Shown here one piece after another: positions 34,166-42,304 of a stretch of DNA of 64,000 nucleotides (the first letter of the stretch is position 1; each line of letters opens with the position of its first letter). Source of the DNA: Hymenobacter latericoloratus (GTDB taxonomy: Bacteria; Bacteroidota; Bacteroidia; Cytophagales; Hymenobacteraceae); NCBI RefSeq assembly GCF_014199535.1, contig NZ_JACHNV010000002.1, forward strand, positions 558,001 through 622,000, given 5' to 3'. The position numbers were made by a program, and so were the translations under genes. The notes under the pieces were generated by a model. The model worked only from the letters and a program-made list of their open reading frames with translations, was not told the DNA's origin and ran no database searches.

Positions 34166-35191
34166 TTAAGAAGTTGCCTGCAGCGGTAGTGAAATGCTAA
34201 ACTCCGTAAACTCATTTGGTTCCGTGTCTAGTGTGAGCAGGCCGCCGTGGCCCTTGGTAATGATGTCATAGCTCAGCGAAAGACCCAGGCCGGTGCCTTC
34301 GCCAGTGGGCTTGGTGGTGAAGAAGGGCTGAAAGATTTTTTCCCGGATGGCCACAGGAATTCCCGTGCCATTATCGCGCACCGTAATTACTACGTACCCG
34401 CCCCGTACGCTTGTGCTCACCGTCACCTCGGGCTGGTACGGGGGGGCGCTTTGCTGCTGGCGCTGCTGCACGGCGTAAAAGGCGTTCAGAAACAGATTGA
34501 GCAGCACACGGCCTACGTCCTGGGGCACTACGGATACCGGACCCACGCCCGGCGCGTACCGGGTAGTGAGGGTAGCGGTAAAGTTTTTGTGTCGGGCTCG
34601 CGCGCTCTGGTAGGCCAGCTGCAGATATTCCTCGCACAGGGCATTAAGGTCCGTGGGTTGCCGCTCGCCGCTACTGGCGCGCGAGTGCTCCAGCATGCCC
34701 CGCACAATGGCAGCCGCGCGCTGTCCGTGCTGGGTTATGCGCATCAGGTTTTGCTTCAGGTCGGCCAGCAGCTCGGTTTCCAGCGCGGAGCGGCCGGGAG
34801 CTTGCTGCTGCTCGGCTTCCAGCTCACTGAGCAGCTCGCTGCTGACTTCGGAGAAGTTGTTGACGAAGTTGAGGGGGTTCTGGATTTCGTGGGCAATGCC
34901 GGCCGTCAGTTCCCCCAGCGAAGCCATCTTTTCCTTCTGAATAAGTTGCGTTTGGGTGGTGCGCAGTTCCTGCAGGGCCTGTTCCAGGCTGTTGCGCTGG
35001 GCTACCACCTCCGCCGTGCGCAGCGCCACCTGCTGCTCCAGCATCTCGTTCTGCTGGGCCAGCAGCAGCTGCTTTTCCTGCTCCTGGCGCAGCCGCCGGT
35101 GCTGCTCCCGAATCAGCACACCCACGATGCCCACGGCCAGCAGCAGCAGCAGGGGGCCAACAAACAGCAGTGGTAAAAGTTCTTCGGGCAT
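34166..35191 (-). CDS. Short histidine kinase with one N-terminal helix
   Basis: This 341-residue protein has one hydrophobic helix (about 5-27), a coiled-coil (RLRQEQEKQLLLAQQNEMLEQQVALRTAEVVAQRNSLEQALQELRTTQTQ) and a kinase core with H101 in AGIAHEIQNPLNFVNNFSE, an N box (NLFLNAFYAVQQR), DNGTG, FFTTKPTGEGTGLGLSLSYDI. It lacks a sensor domain. A 265-residue multi-helix protein is encoded 60 bases upstream on the same strand, so the two may form a split sensor kinase. The fused kinase at 28113-29609 shows the same parts in one chain. Confidence 0.9.
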   Translation of the reverse strand: MPEELLPLLFVGPLLLLLAVGIVGVLIREQHRRLRQEQEKQLLLAQQNEMLEQQVALRTAEVVAQRNSLEQALQELRTTQTQLIQKEKMASLGELTAGIAHEIQNPLNFVNNFSEVSSELLSELEAEQQQAPGRSALETELLADLKQNLMRITQHGQRAAAIVRGMLEHSRASSGERQPTDLNALCEEYLQLAYQSARARHKNFTATLTTRYAPGVGPVSVVPQDVGRVLLNLFLNAFYAVQQRQQQSAPPYQPEVTVSTSVRGGYVVITVRDNGTGIPVAIREKIFQPFFTTKPTGEGTGLGLSLSYDIITKGHGGLLTLDTEPNEFTEFSISLPLQATS

Positions 35192-35251
35192 GGGTGGCTG
35201 CCAGCTTGTGCAGGAAAAAATACCGGGCTGGTACGGAGCGGCCCGGTAGGC

Positions 35252-36049
35252 TCAGGGGGCACTCCAGCGGGGCCGCCGGGGTAGGCGCAGGCCCGGCAGC
35301 GAGCGGCCCAGCAGGTGGTAGTGCCGCGGATGCCAGCGGCTGTAGTGCAGCCAGTGGGGTAAGGCGCGCCGGGGCGATACGCTCAGCGGGAAAAGCTGAA
35401 ACATCCAGGCCAGCAGGCCCATCTGCGTGGCCATCAGCAGCATATCAGGCACGCTCAACAAGGTGTCCAGCCGAATAACGGTAGCTACGTCGTAACCGGC
35501 GTGGTAAATAATGTTGAGTGCCACGGCGCTGACCACGGAGCTGGAGCAGTACACCAGCACGGCCGTGCTCAGGAAAAACTCGGGCTGCTTTTCCAGCGGG
35601 CTGCCCTGGGCGCTGCCGCGCGTGAGGTGGAGCACGTGCCAGATGGCCAGGGCCAGTAGCAGGGCGCAGCCAAAGGCCTGGGAGTACGTGTTTACGTCGG
35701 TGAAAAGGCCGTTGAGTACCGCCGCGTCCAGCAGGGCTACCCCCAGAAACAGCAGCAGCCCGGCCCCCATAGCGCGGTGAAGACGCTGGGGTAGCAGCCG
35801 CCGGTACGCCCCCAGCAGGCAGCAGACCAGCACCACGGTATCGGCGTGGTACAGGTACACGTTGTTGCGGAAGACGAGCCGGCTGAACATGTCAAGAACG
35901 TAAAACAGCGCCTCAATGCCCACGTAGTAATACACGGCCCGAAAAGCGGGCGGCAGGTGGTGCCGCCGGACCCAGGCGCAGGCAAAGGTTCCCAAAGGGG
36001 CGGCTTCCAACGCCCGATTGAGCACGTGCAGGGTCGCCCAGTTGTCCAT
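35252..36049 (-). CDS. Multi-helix membrane protein, possible sensor partner of adjacent kinase
   Basis: This 265-residue protein has six to seven helices (AVYYYVGIEALFYVLDMFS, TVVLVCCLLGAYRRLL, GLLLFLGVALLDAAVL, GCALLLALAIWHVLHL, TAVLVYCSSSVVSAVAL, MLLMATQMGLLAWMFQLFPL) and a basic C-terminus. No named family is recognised. It ends 60 bases before the short histidine kinase, and the lipoprotein gene ends 17 bases upstream, so all three may be co-transcribed. A sensor role is inferred from that order and from the fused kinase elsewhere. Start at 36049 is preferred because the earlier in-frame start overlaps the lipoprotein gene. Confidence 0.65.
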   Translation of the reverse strand: MDNWATLHVLNRALEAAPLGTFACAWVRRHHLPPAFRAVYYYVGIEALFYVLDMFSRLVFRNNVYLYHADTVVLVCCLLGAYRRLLPQRLHRAMGAGLLLFLGVALLDAAVLNGLFTDVNTYSQAFGCALLLALAIWHVLHLTRGSAQGSPLEKQPEFFLSTAVLVYCSSSVVSAVALNIIYHAGYDVATVIRLDTLLSVPDMLLMATQMGLLAWMFQLFPLSVSPRRALPHWLHYSRWHPRHYHLLGRSLPGLRLPRRPRWSAP

Positions 36050-36066
36050 TGCACAGGGTAAGCAAA

Positions 36067-36657
36067 TCAGCGCTTGGTGTACAAACGCCCATCCACGTCG
36101 CAGTTGGAAGGACATTTGTCATCGGTCTGAATCATGAAATAGGTGGCTACCTGGGCGGCGCCTTTAACTTCGTCCTTGTTGGTGGTCGGCAGAAGGTCGA
36201 TGTTCCGTTGCAGGGACTCGCTGTAGGTAGTTCCCACAATTACCAGGTAGGGTTCCGCGCCTTTCTTCTCCTGGGCCAGATAAATCCGCAGGCCGTTGCA
36301 CTGCTGCGTGGCAACGCCTTTGTTGAATTCCTCCGGGAACAAAACACGTTTCAACAGCTCCCTGGACACGAAAAAAGCCTGCGGATAGCCAACCCGGCTT
36401 CGATCTTGTTGATGATTGCCGGTGAAAACTTTGATGCGCTCAATGTCTTTTCGCTCAACAAAGCCCTCCCCACCCTTGTATCTTGGATTGTAAGGCGTAG
36501 GGGCCGGGTCCATAAAATCAGCCGAGGAGTTCTTCGACGGACTTTGAGCCAGCTGAGTTGCGCCGTTTGAGTGAGTGGGTTTAGAATCGCAGGCTGAAAA
36601 ACCAACGCCCACAGCCAGTAACACAGATGCGCAGGGAATAAACGGGTAGGCGTTCAT
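36067..36657 (-). CDS. Unrecognised lipoprotein, low GC
   Basis: This 196-residue protein starts MNAYPFIPCASVLLAVGVGFSAC and has a lipobox (GFSAC) at about 19-23, so it should be acylated and placed in the periplasm or outer membrane. After a Ser/Asn-rich linker the body has no recognised domain (ERIKVFTGNHQQDRSRVGYPQAF, CNGLRIYLAQEKKGAEPYLVIVG, DDKCPSNCDVDGRLYTK). Two C-terminal cysteines could form a disulfide. Its base composition is nearer 50% GC than the 62% of its neighbours, which may mean recent transfer. It precedes the membrane protein gene by 17 bases. Confidence 0.7.
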   Translation of the reverse strand: MNAYPFIPCASVLLAVGVGFSACDSKPTHSNGATQLAQSPSKNSSADFMDPAPTPYNPRYKGGEGFVERKDIERIKVFTGNHQQDRSRVGYPQAFFVSRELLKRVLFPEEFNKGVATQQCNGLRIYLAQEKKGAEPYLVIVGTTYSESLQRNIDLLPTTNKDEVKGAAQVATYFMIQTDDKCPSNCDVDGRLYTKR

Positions 36658-36812
36658 GCAGAGCTGACGGGGAAGAAGTGCTAAAATCTGCTGGTGGTTC
36701 GCCGTCATGCACACAAGACTGTGCCTGAAGTGCTTAATGTGATATTACTAAAATATCTTTGAATAATAAAATATCCAGCATCTGGCATCAGGCTCCTGGC
36801 CCGCTGTAAATC

Positions 36813-36846
36813 AAAAAGCCCCTGCCTGGGTCAGGCAAGGGCTTGA
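36813..36846 (-). terminator. Intrinsic terminator after tRNA-Arg
   Basis: Arms of 12 bp with a mismatch (36816-36827, 36833-36844) follow the tRNA 3' end on the minus strand and lead into TTTTTGATT. Confidence 0.75.
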
Positions 36847-36850
36847 GGAG

Positions 36851-36922
36851 TGGTGGCGCCAGGAATCGAACCTGGATCAAGAGCTTCGGAGACTCCCATA
36901 CTATCCGTTGTACTACGCCACC
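36851..36922 (-). tRNA. tRNA-Arg (anticodon CCG)
   Basis: The minus strand folds as a tRNA: a 7-bp acceptor stem (GGTGGCG with CGCCACC), a D arm with a GG loop, an anticodon arm with loop CTCCGAA (CCG at 34-36, reading CGG arginine codons), and a T arm with TTCGATT loop. The 3' CCA is not encoded. Anticodon stem pairing includes wobbles. Confidence 0.9.
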
Positions 36923-37074
36923 AGGGGGGTAGTGGGTGGCAAAACTAGAGAGAAAATGCGGGGCCGCCAAACAGTAATCCGCATTTTCCGCAAAATCCTG
37001 TACAGCTCATCGGTAACCTTCGGCGGCTCAGGGCAGTTAAATTCGAATACCAACACCACCTGAACCTATTTTGT

Positions 37075-37566
37075 ATGGCAAGCACCGAAAAAAAGACTCT
37101 ATATACGGCCGATGCGACGGCCATTGGCGGCCGCAGCGGCCACGTACGTTCTTCCAGCGGCACCATTGACCTGGATATGTCGGTGCCGGAAGGCTTGGGC
37201 GGCAAAAAAGGCGCCACCAACCCCGAGGAGCTGTTCGCGGCCGGCTACTCGTCGTGCTTTCAGCAGGCCCTGCTGGTTATTGCCCAGCGCGCCGGCGACC
37301 GGCTTGATCCGCAAACCGAGGTCAAGTGCTCGGTTTCCTTGTTCCAGGACGGTGAGGCCTACGGCCTGTCAGCGGTACTGGATGTAGATCTGAAATCCTT
37401 TGACCGGGAGAAAACCATTGATATGGTACGGCAGGCGCATAAAATCTGCCCGTACTCGGTGGGCACCCGCGGCAACATTGAGGTAGAACTGCGCGTGCAG
37501 GGTGAGCCCCTTCCGGTGCAAGCCGAAGAAAATGCAGGCGTAGCCGCAAACGGCGGAGTGCAATAG
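37075..37566 (+). CDS. OsmC/Ohr family peroxiredoxin-like protein
   Basis: This 163-residue protein has the two conserved cysteines of the family: C61 in AAGYSSCF and C125 in HKICPYS, which reduce organic hydroperoxides at the dimer interface, plus GKKGATNPEELFAAGYSSCF around the first. It resembles Ohr more than YhfA. It should be cytosolic and lie in the organic-peroxide defence. A second paralogue, next to an OhrR-type regulator, is at 45974-46411. The upstream sequence CTATTTTG, 5 bases before the start, is a near match to the Bacteroidota -7 element. It is monocistronic with a strong terminator. Confidence 0.9.
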   Translation: MASTEKKTLYTADATAIGGRSGHVRSSSGTIDLDMSVPEGLGGKKGATNPEELFAAGYSSCFQQALLVIAQRAGDRLDPQTEVKCSVSLFQDGEAYGLSAVLDVDLKSFDREKTIDMVRQAHKICPYSVGTRGNIEVELRVQGEPLPVQAEENAGVAANGGVQ

Positions 37567-37583
37567 GCACGGCTGATTGCCCT

Positions 37584-37639
37584 CACCCTACAACACAAGG
37601 CCCGGCTACTCCAGTAGTCGGGCCTTGTGTTGTAGGGTG
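37584..37639. terminator. Bidirectional terminator between convergent genes
   Basis: A 21-bp stem (37584-37604 with 37619-37639) separates the OsmC gene from the convergent transglutaminase gene. The loop of about 14 bases can form extra pairs. Confidence 0.8.
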
Positions 37640-37654
37640 CCTGCCCGGAAGCAG

Positions 37655-38530
37655 CTAGCGGTCCGCGTCAGTGCCTGCCGCCAACCAATCGATGTTGGTA
37701 GGGGCAGCGTAGAAAGTGGCTACCGAGTTGGTGTAGCGCATGTTATGAATGGCTTCGGTGCGCTGAAAGATAACGGGCTTGTGAGCCCCCAGCGGCACCA
37801 GCATCAGCCCGGTACGCGCTGATTTCACCCCGTAGCGGTTATCCATGACGGTATCAAAGTAAAACAGGTACTGATTCAACCACTTAAAATAAGACTTGGG
37901 CTTGGCGTCCGTAGAGGTAAGCACGCTGAGGGCAGGATCGTCAGCCGAAAGGGCCTGCTGGAGCTCCACGGCGTGCAGGGGCTTACCAGCGAGCAGCGGA
38001 ATAATATCGGCCTGGGCATCCACCATGACCCATTTACCCTGGTCGGGCAGCCAGGCTTCGGCCAGGGCGTGCCCGGCGGCCGAGGCTTTGGTTTGCACGT
38101 TGGCTGCCTTCAGGTACAGCGGCCGGGCCGGAATGCCTACCGCGTTAAAAGCCGCCGCCAGCACCAGCCCAAACTCCACGCACTGCACCTGCTGGCCCAG
38201 CATGGCGGCTTTCAGAATCGCAAACGGGTCCTGAGACTGAAACTGCTTGTGCCCGTCGTGGCTCAATCGGAAGTGCACCCAGCGGCACAACGCGCGGGCG
38301 CGGCCCAGGTCGGTGGTTTCTTGGGCTACCACCTGGTCCAGACCATACATTTCCCGGAAGCGGGTCAGGTAGTCGGATTTGGGCGAGCTGTACTGGAAAG
38401 GGTAGGAAACCGGGTCGAGGGTAGTGAGGTAGGGAAACGAGAGGCCGGCTCCCGGCCCCGTTTGGGCCCAGGCAGGAGAATCAAGAAAGCTTACGGCCAG
38501 CAAACAAAGCGTAAAGGTCTTCGCGGACAT
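37655..38530 (-). CDS. Secreted transglutaminase-like protein
   Basis: This 291-residue protein starts MSAKTFTLCLLAVSFLDSPAWAQ, a signal peptide. The core resembles the transglutaminase-like cysteine protease/peptidase superfamily: C117 in QQVQCVEFGLVLAAAFNAVGIPARPLYLK, H154 in AAGHALAEAWLPDQGKW and D171 in VMVDAQAD give a Cys-His-Asp triad. It may hydrolyse or ligate peptides in the periplasm. The sequence after 180 (PLHAVELQQALSADDPALSVL) is not recognised. Start at 38530 is chosen for the signal peptide. It is transcribed alone, convergent with the OsmC gene. Confidence 0.8.
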   Translation of the reverse strand: MSAKTFTLCLLAVSFLDSPAWAQTGPGAGLSFPYLTTLDPVSYPFQYSSPKSDYLTRFREMYGLDQVVAQETTDLGRARALCRWVHFRLSHDGHKQFQSQDPFAILKAAMLGQQVQCVEFGLVLAAAFNAVGIPARPLYLKAANVQTKASAAGHALAEAWLPDQGKWVMVDAQADIIPLLAGKPLHAVELQQALSADDPALSVLTSTDAKPKSYFKWLNQYLFYFDTVMDNRYGVKSARTGLMLVPLGAHKPVIFQRTEAIHNMRYTNSVATFYAAPTNIDWLAAGTDADR

Positions 38531-38596
38531 AGTAAAACGCTGATGAGCTGCTGTAAACGGAAGGAAATTGGGCCAGGTTGGCAACCGGCAAACAAA

Positions 38597-38624
38597 ATGC
38601 CCACCCGGCGAACCGGATGGGCAT
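38597..38624 (-). terminator. Intrinsic terminator after sucC
   Basis: Perfect 12-bp arms (with one mismatch) at 38597-38608 and 38613-38624 with loop CGAA are followed on the minus strand by TTTTGTTT. Confidence 0.8.
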
Positions 38625-38654
38625 AGTAAGGTACCAGAAAATATAGGAAAAAAA

Positions 38655-39860
38655 CTATGAAATACCTTGCTCAGCCAGCACCTCTTTCACTTTCTGGGCG
38701 GCATCTTTCAGCAGCACAGCCGAATACACCTTCAGGCCGCTCTCATCAATGATGCGGGCGCCTTCCTCGGCGTTGGTACCTTGCAGGCGCACAATGATGG
38801 GTACGTTGATGGTGCCGATGTTCTTGTAGGCTTCTACCACCCCGTTGGCTACCCGGTCGCAACGCACAATACCCCCGAAGATGTTGATCAGGATGGCCTT
38901 CACGTTCGGGTCCTTCAGGATGATGCGGAAGCCAGCTTCCACGGTCTGGGCGTTGGCCCCACCCCCTACGTCGAGGAAGTTGGCCGGCTCACCACCCGAA
39001 AGCTTGATGATGTCCATGGTTGCCATGGCCAGGCCGGCGCCGTTCACCATGCAGCCCACGTTGCCGTCGAGCTTCACGTAGTTCAGGTTCGACTCCGAAG
39101 CTTCTACTTCCAGCGGGTCTTCCTCGTTGGTGTCGCGCAGGGCCGCGAAATCCTTGTGGCGGTAGAGGGCGTTTTCGTCGAGGGTTACTTTGGCGTCAAC
39201 GGCCAGAATCTTGTTGTCCGAGGTCTTCAGCACGGGGTTGATTTCGAACATGCTGGAGTCGGTGTCGTCGTAGGCTTTGTACAAGGCCTGCACGAATTTC
39301 ACCATCTCCTTGAAAGCCTCGCCTTCGACGCCCAGGTTGAAGGCAATTTTGCGGGCCTGGAAGCCCTGCAGCCCCACGCGCGGGTCAACGTGCTCCTTGT
39401 GAATCTTCTCGGGGTGCGCCTCGGCTACCTCCTCAATGTCCATGCCGCCCTCGGTAGTATAGATGATAACGTTCTGGCCCGTAGTGCGGTCCAGCAGCAC
39501 GCTCATGTAGAACTCCTTGGTTTCCGACTCGCCGGGGTAGTACACGTCCTGGGCCACCAGTACGCGGTGCACTTTGCGGCCTTCGGCGCCGGTTTGCTTG
39601 GTTACCAGCTGCATGCCGATAATCTGGCCGGCAATTTCTTTGACTTGCTCCAGGTTCTTGGCGAGTTTCACCCCGCCCCCTTTGCCGCGCCCGCCAGCGT
39701 GGATTTGGGCTTTGATAACGTGCCAGCCAGTGCCGGTTTGTTCGGTCAGCTTTTTGGCGGCTTCAACGGCTTCTTCGGCCGTATCGGCCACGATGCCTTC
39801 CTGCACGCGTACGCCGTAACGCTTCAGAATGTCTTTGCCCTGATACTCGTGAATGTTCAT
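38655..39860 (-). CDS. sucC: Succinyl-CoA ligase (ADP-forming) beta subunit
   Basis: This 401-residue protein opens [26 protein letters not shown], the ATP-grasp start of SucC, and has the nucleotide loop [39 protein letters not shown] and the C-terminal CoA-binding [17 protein letters not shown] and [11 protein letters not shown]. It makes succinyl-CoA to succinate and ATP in the TCA cycle with SucD, which is not in this window. The length is normal. It is divergent from lolD and the start is ATG 39860. A TACTTTCG box (minus, at 39904-39911) lies ~44 bases upstream, one base off the -7 consensus. Confidence 0.95.
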   Translation of the reverse strand: MNIHEYQGKDILKRYGVRVQEGIVADTAEEAVEAAKKLTEQTGTGWHVIKAQIHAGGRGKGGGVKLAKNLEQVKEIAGQIIGMQLVTKQTGAEGRKVHRVLVAQDVYYPGESETKEFYMSVLLDRTTGQNVIIYTTEGGMDIEEVAEAHPEKIHKEHVDPRVGLQGFQARKIAFNLGVEGEAFKEMVKFVQALYKAYDDTDSSMFEINPVLKTSDNKILAVDAKVTLDENALYRHKDFAALRDTNEEDPLEVEASESNLNYVKLDGNVGCMVNGAGLAMATMDIIKLSGGEPANFLDVGGGANAQTVEAGFRIILKDPNVKAILINIFGGIVRCDRVANGVVEAYKNIGTINVPIIVRLQGTNAEEGARIIDESGLKVYSAVLLKDAAQKVKEVLAEQGIS

Positions 39861-40163
39861 AGAGGTCAGTTAAGGGTCCGGTATGGGGGTGGTTTACTAG
39901 GCGCGAAAGTAGGCAGTTTTCCGTTGCCAGTTGCCAGTTGCCGGTTACCCGCCCGGAGATTTTACGTTTTGCGGGCCGAAAAATTCGCTTTGCCTACCTC
40001 CCGTACCCGCTGAAACCTTCCGGACCTTGGTTTCGGCTCCGATAACCGGTAACTAAAAACCGGCAACCGATAACTGACAACTAGCAACTCATAACCGGCA
40101 ACGCCCTACATTCCGTAGATTTGTTTCCCGTACCCGCCCGGGCTCACTTTACCTGGTTCCGTT
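39861..40163. other. 303-bp divergent intergenic region with heptamer repeats
   Basis: Three GTTGCCR heptamers run in tandem at 39923-39943. Further imperfect GCAAC/AACCGG/GATAAC repeats cover about 40039-40103 in the opposite sense. Promoter-like elements face both genes: TACTTTCG toward sucC and TAGATTTG at 40116-40123 toward lolD. Confidence 0.6.
40116..40123 (+). promoter_or_regulatory. Bacteroidota -7 element of lolD
   Basis: TAGATTTG matches the Bacteroidota TAnnTTTG consensus exactly, 40 bases upstream of the predicted TTG start. Confidence 0.6.
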
Positions 40164-40820
40164 TTGCTGCAAGCCATCAACATCCGCAAGAAATACAACA
40201 CGCTGGAAGTGCTCAAGGGCATTGACCTCACCATTGAGAAATCGGAAATCGTGTCCATCGTTGGCTCATCGGGGGCGGGAAAAAGTACGCTGCTGCACAT
40301 CCTGGGCACCCTCGATAACCCTGATTCCGGTGAGGTGCTGTTTGATGGCGAATCCGTCAGCTCCCTGGGCCGCTCCGATCTGGCCCGGTTCCGCAACCGC
40401 CACATCGGCTTTATTTTCCAGTTTCATAACCTGCTGCCCGAGTTTACGGCCCTCGAAAACGTGTGCCTGCCCGCTTACCTGGCTGGCCGCTCGGAGAAGG
40501 AAACCCGCGTGCGGGCCCGCGAGCTGCTCGGAATGCTGAACCTGGAGCGTCGCGCCGACCATAAACCTTCCGAAATGAGCGGGGGCGAGCAGCAGCGCAC
40601 GGCCGTGGCCCGGGCCCTTATCAACTCTCCCGAAATCATTTTCGCCGACGAGCCCTCGGGCAACCTCGACTCGCAGAATGCCCAGGAACTGCACCAGATT
40701 TTCTTTCTGCTGCGCAAGGAGCTGGGCCAGACCTTCGTCATCGTGACCCACAACGACCAGCTGGCCGAAATGGCCGACCGCAAGATTACCATGAAGGATG
40801 GCAACATCTGGGAGGGGTAG
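40164..40820 (+). CDS. lolD: ABC transporter ATP-binding protein, LolD/MacB-like
   Basis: This 218-residue protein starts TTG at 40164 (Met-Leu-Gln-Ala; no other start fits the length). Walker A is GSSGAGKST at 34-42, the Q loop [13 protein letters not shown], signature MSGGEQQR, Walker [21 protein letters not shown] and the switch His in VIVTHND. The [13 protein letters not shown] segment is characteristic of LolD, the ATPase of lipoprotein release from the inner membrane. MacB-type efflux ATPases are similar, and no permease is adjacent, so the name is from subfamily motifs. A terminator follows the stop. Confidence 0.85.
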   Translation: MLQAINIRKKYNTLEVLKGIDLTIEKSEIVSIVGSSGAGKSTLLHILGTLDNPDSGEVLFDGESVSSLGRSDLARFRNRHIGFIFQFHNLLPEFTALENVCLPAYLAGRSEKETRVRARELLGMLNLERRADHKPSEMSGGEQQRTAVARALINSPEIIFADEPSGNLDSQNAQELHQIFFLLRKELGQTFVIVTHNDQLAEMADRKITMKDGNIWEG

Positions 40821-40857
40821 GGAAGCGGAACTATAACATAGCAGAAATTGATTATTA

Positions 40858-40893
40858 GAGGAGCGGCCACCTGACAGCCGCTCCTCTTTTTTT
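40858..40893 (+). terminator. Intrinsic terminator after lolD
   Basis: Perfect 10-bp arms (GAGGAGCGGC, 40858-40867, and its complement at 40877-40886) with a 9-base loop are followed by a T run from 40887 to 40893. Confidence 0.9.
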
Positions 40894-40920
40894 GCTATTA
40901 GGTTGTGCCCCAGGGTTGCC

Positions 40921-40949
40921 CCGGTCCGACGGCTAAGCCGTCGGACCGG
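40921..40949. repeat. REP-like hairpin, copy 3
   Basis: Perfect 13-bp arms with a 3-base loop (40921-40933, 40937-40949), carrying the same GGTCCGACGG core as the pair at 7002-7158. Confidence 0.75.
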
Positions 40950-41273
40950 TTGACGCCTGCGCTACTTGCTCGGTTTCCGCCTACCCCTTCCACGGCCGCA
41001 ACCCCTTGCCGGCGGAAGTCAGCACGAAGCCAAATAGTCCGACGCGCAGCGTTGGAGTGGGGTGGGCGGAATCGTCGGGAAGCGTGTTTTTGCGAGTACG
41101 GGTTGCTAAAAACAGAGGCCAGCTAAAGATTTTGGAAATTATATTTACAACTAGCTGATAATCAACAATAAAAAATACATATTAAAAGCAGTGTTTTTGC
41201 ACCTTTTAGCGGGCTGTTTGGTTATATTCACGTAACACAATACGGTACTACAGGACATAAAAGGAAAGACGCC

Positions 41274-42080
41274 ATGAGCGAAGCAACTAAGACCATCAAA
41301 GAGCCGGTTCGTAAGACTAAAGTGGAGAGCTTTGACATCTCGCGCTCCGACGAGACGCTGCACCTGGCGACGGACCTTGCTAAATTCATCAAGGATAACA
41401 AGCTCAGCACGACGGTGCAGGGCAAGGAGTTCGTGAACGTGGAAGGCTGGCAGTACGCTGGCTCGCGCCTGGGCATCGTGCCCATCGTGGACCACGTCAT
41501 CAACGTTTCGACGGAACAGGAAATTAAGTACCAGGCTAAGGTGACCCTCTTCGATATGAAGTCGGGCCACACGGTGGGGGCGGGCTTTGCCATCTGCTCG
41601 AATAAGGAGCAGGGCAAGAAGTTCTACCAGGAGTTTGCCATCATGAGCATGGCCCAGACCCGGGCCATCGGCAAAGCCTACCGCAACATTCTGGCCTGGA
41701 TTATTCGCGCCGCTGGCTACGAGCCTACCCCGGCCGAGGAGATGGAGTACGGCGGCAACACGCCCGCTGCCCAGCCCGCCATGGTAGTAGCGCCGGCCGC
41801 CGCTCCGGTAGCCGTAGCCGCCGAGGCTCCGGCTCCTATGAAGGCCGTGCCTGCCGAACCCGCCGCAGCGGCCCCGGAAGCCCCGGCTCCGGCTTACGCC
41901 ACGGCTGCCCAGAAAGAGGAAATCATCCGCTTGTTGAACCACCCGGTTATCACCCGTCCGGAAAAGACCAAGATGCTGCTCAATATTAACCGTCTGGACG
42001 AGGAGCGCGCCGTGCAGGCCATTGCCAAGCTGAAGAAGGCCATCGACGACCGGGAGAATGGTCAGGCCGCCGCTGCCTAA
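41274..42080 (+). CDS. Conserved protein with a possible Rad52/annealase-like fold
   Basis: This 268-residue protein has a conserved N-terminal half (VQGKEFVNVEGWQYAGSRLGIVPIVDHV, KYQAKVTLFDMKSGHTVGAGFAICSNKE, EFAIMSMAQTRAIGKAYRNILAWIIRAAGYEPTPAEEM), an Ala/Pro linker (about 165-215) and a helical C-terminus (AQKEEIIRLLNHPVITRPEKTKMLLNINRLDEERAVQAIAKLKKAI). The SMAQTRAIGKAYR helix followed by a small beta part recalls single-strand annealing proteins (Rad52/Sak-like), which have a comparable ...A(L)KRALR helix. That assignment is a guess from pattern. Phage-like relatives are known from memory for similar N-terminal halves. It sits alone, between lolD and a DUF2306-like gene, with its own terminator. 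Confidence 0.55.
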   Translation: MSEATKTIKEPVRKTKVESFDISRSDETLHLATDLAKFIKDNKLSTTVQGKEFVNVEGWQYAGSRLGIVPIVDHVINVSTEQEIKYQAKVTLFDMKSGHTVGAGFAICSNKEQGKKFYQEFAIMSMAQTRAIGKAYRNILAWIIRAAGYEPTPAEEMEYGGNTPAAQPAMVVAPAAAPVAVAAEAPAPMKAVPAEPAAAAPEAPAPAYATAAQKEEIIRLLNHPVITRPEKTKMLLNINRLDEERAVQAIAKLKKAIDDRENGQAAAA

Positions 42081-42103
42081 GGTTTGTGCACCCTATCTGT
42101 GAG

Positions 42104-42136
42104 AAGCCCGCTACCATTTGGTAGCGGGCTTTTTGC
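42104..42136 (+). terminator. Intrinsic terminator after the Rad52-like gene
   Basis: Perfect 13-bp arms (42104-42116, 42119-42131) around a 2-base centre are followed by a T run. Confidence 0.85.
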
Positions 42137-42304
42137 ATAGGTGGGCAGCCTGGTCGCAACAGCAGGGGGTAGCAAACGGTTGGGGCCGTGCTCCTGACAT
42201 TTCAGCCACTGGAACAGGCGCTTCAGTAACCTGCGGTTGCGGCCGGTCGGATGTGGGGCCACCTTCGGGTCGTCAATTCAGTTCCACTTCCGCCGGATAG
42301 CGCT

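Larger units (their letters stand above)
40821..41273. other. 453-bp intergenic region upstream of the Rad52-like gene
   Basis: Besides the lolD terminator and a REP hairpin, bases 40950-41150 hold no gene seen. Bases 41150-41230 are AT-rich and probably carry the promoter of the following gene. An AAGGA ribosome-site-like sequence lies about eight bases before its ATG, unusual in a genus that often lacks clear Shine-Dalgarno sites. Confidence 0.5.

Noticed and set aside
36754..36761. Plus-strand TATCTTTG as a promoter
   Set aside because: Nothing is transcribed downstream on the plus strand before the minus-strand tRNA; a chance match is likely, though a small RNA is not excluded.
41151..41942. 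263-codon minus-strand frame opposite the Rad52-like gene
   Set aside because: It overlaps the clear plus-strand gene and reads as low-complexity Gly/Arg/His.
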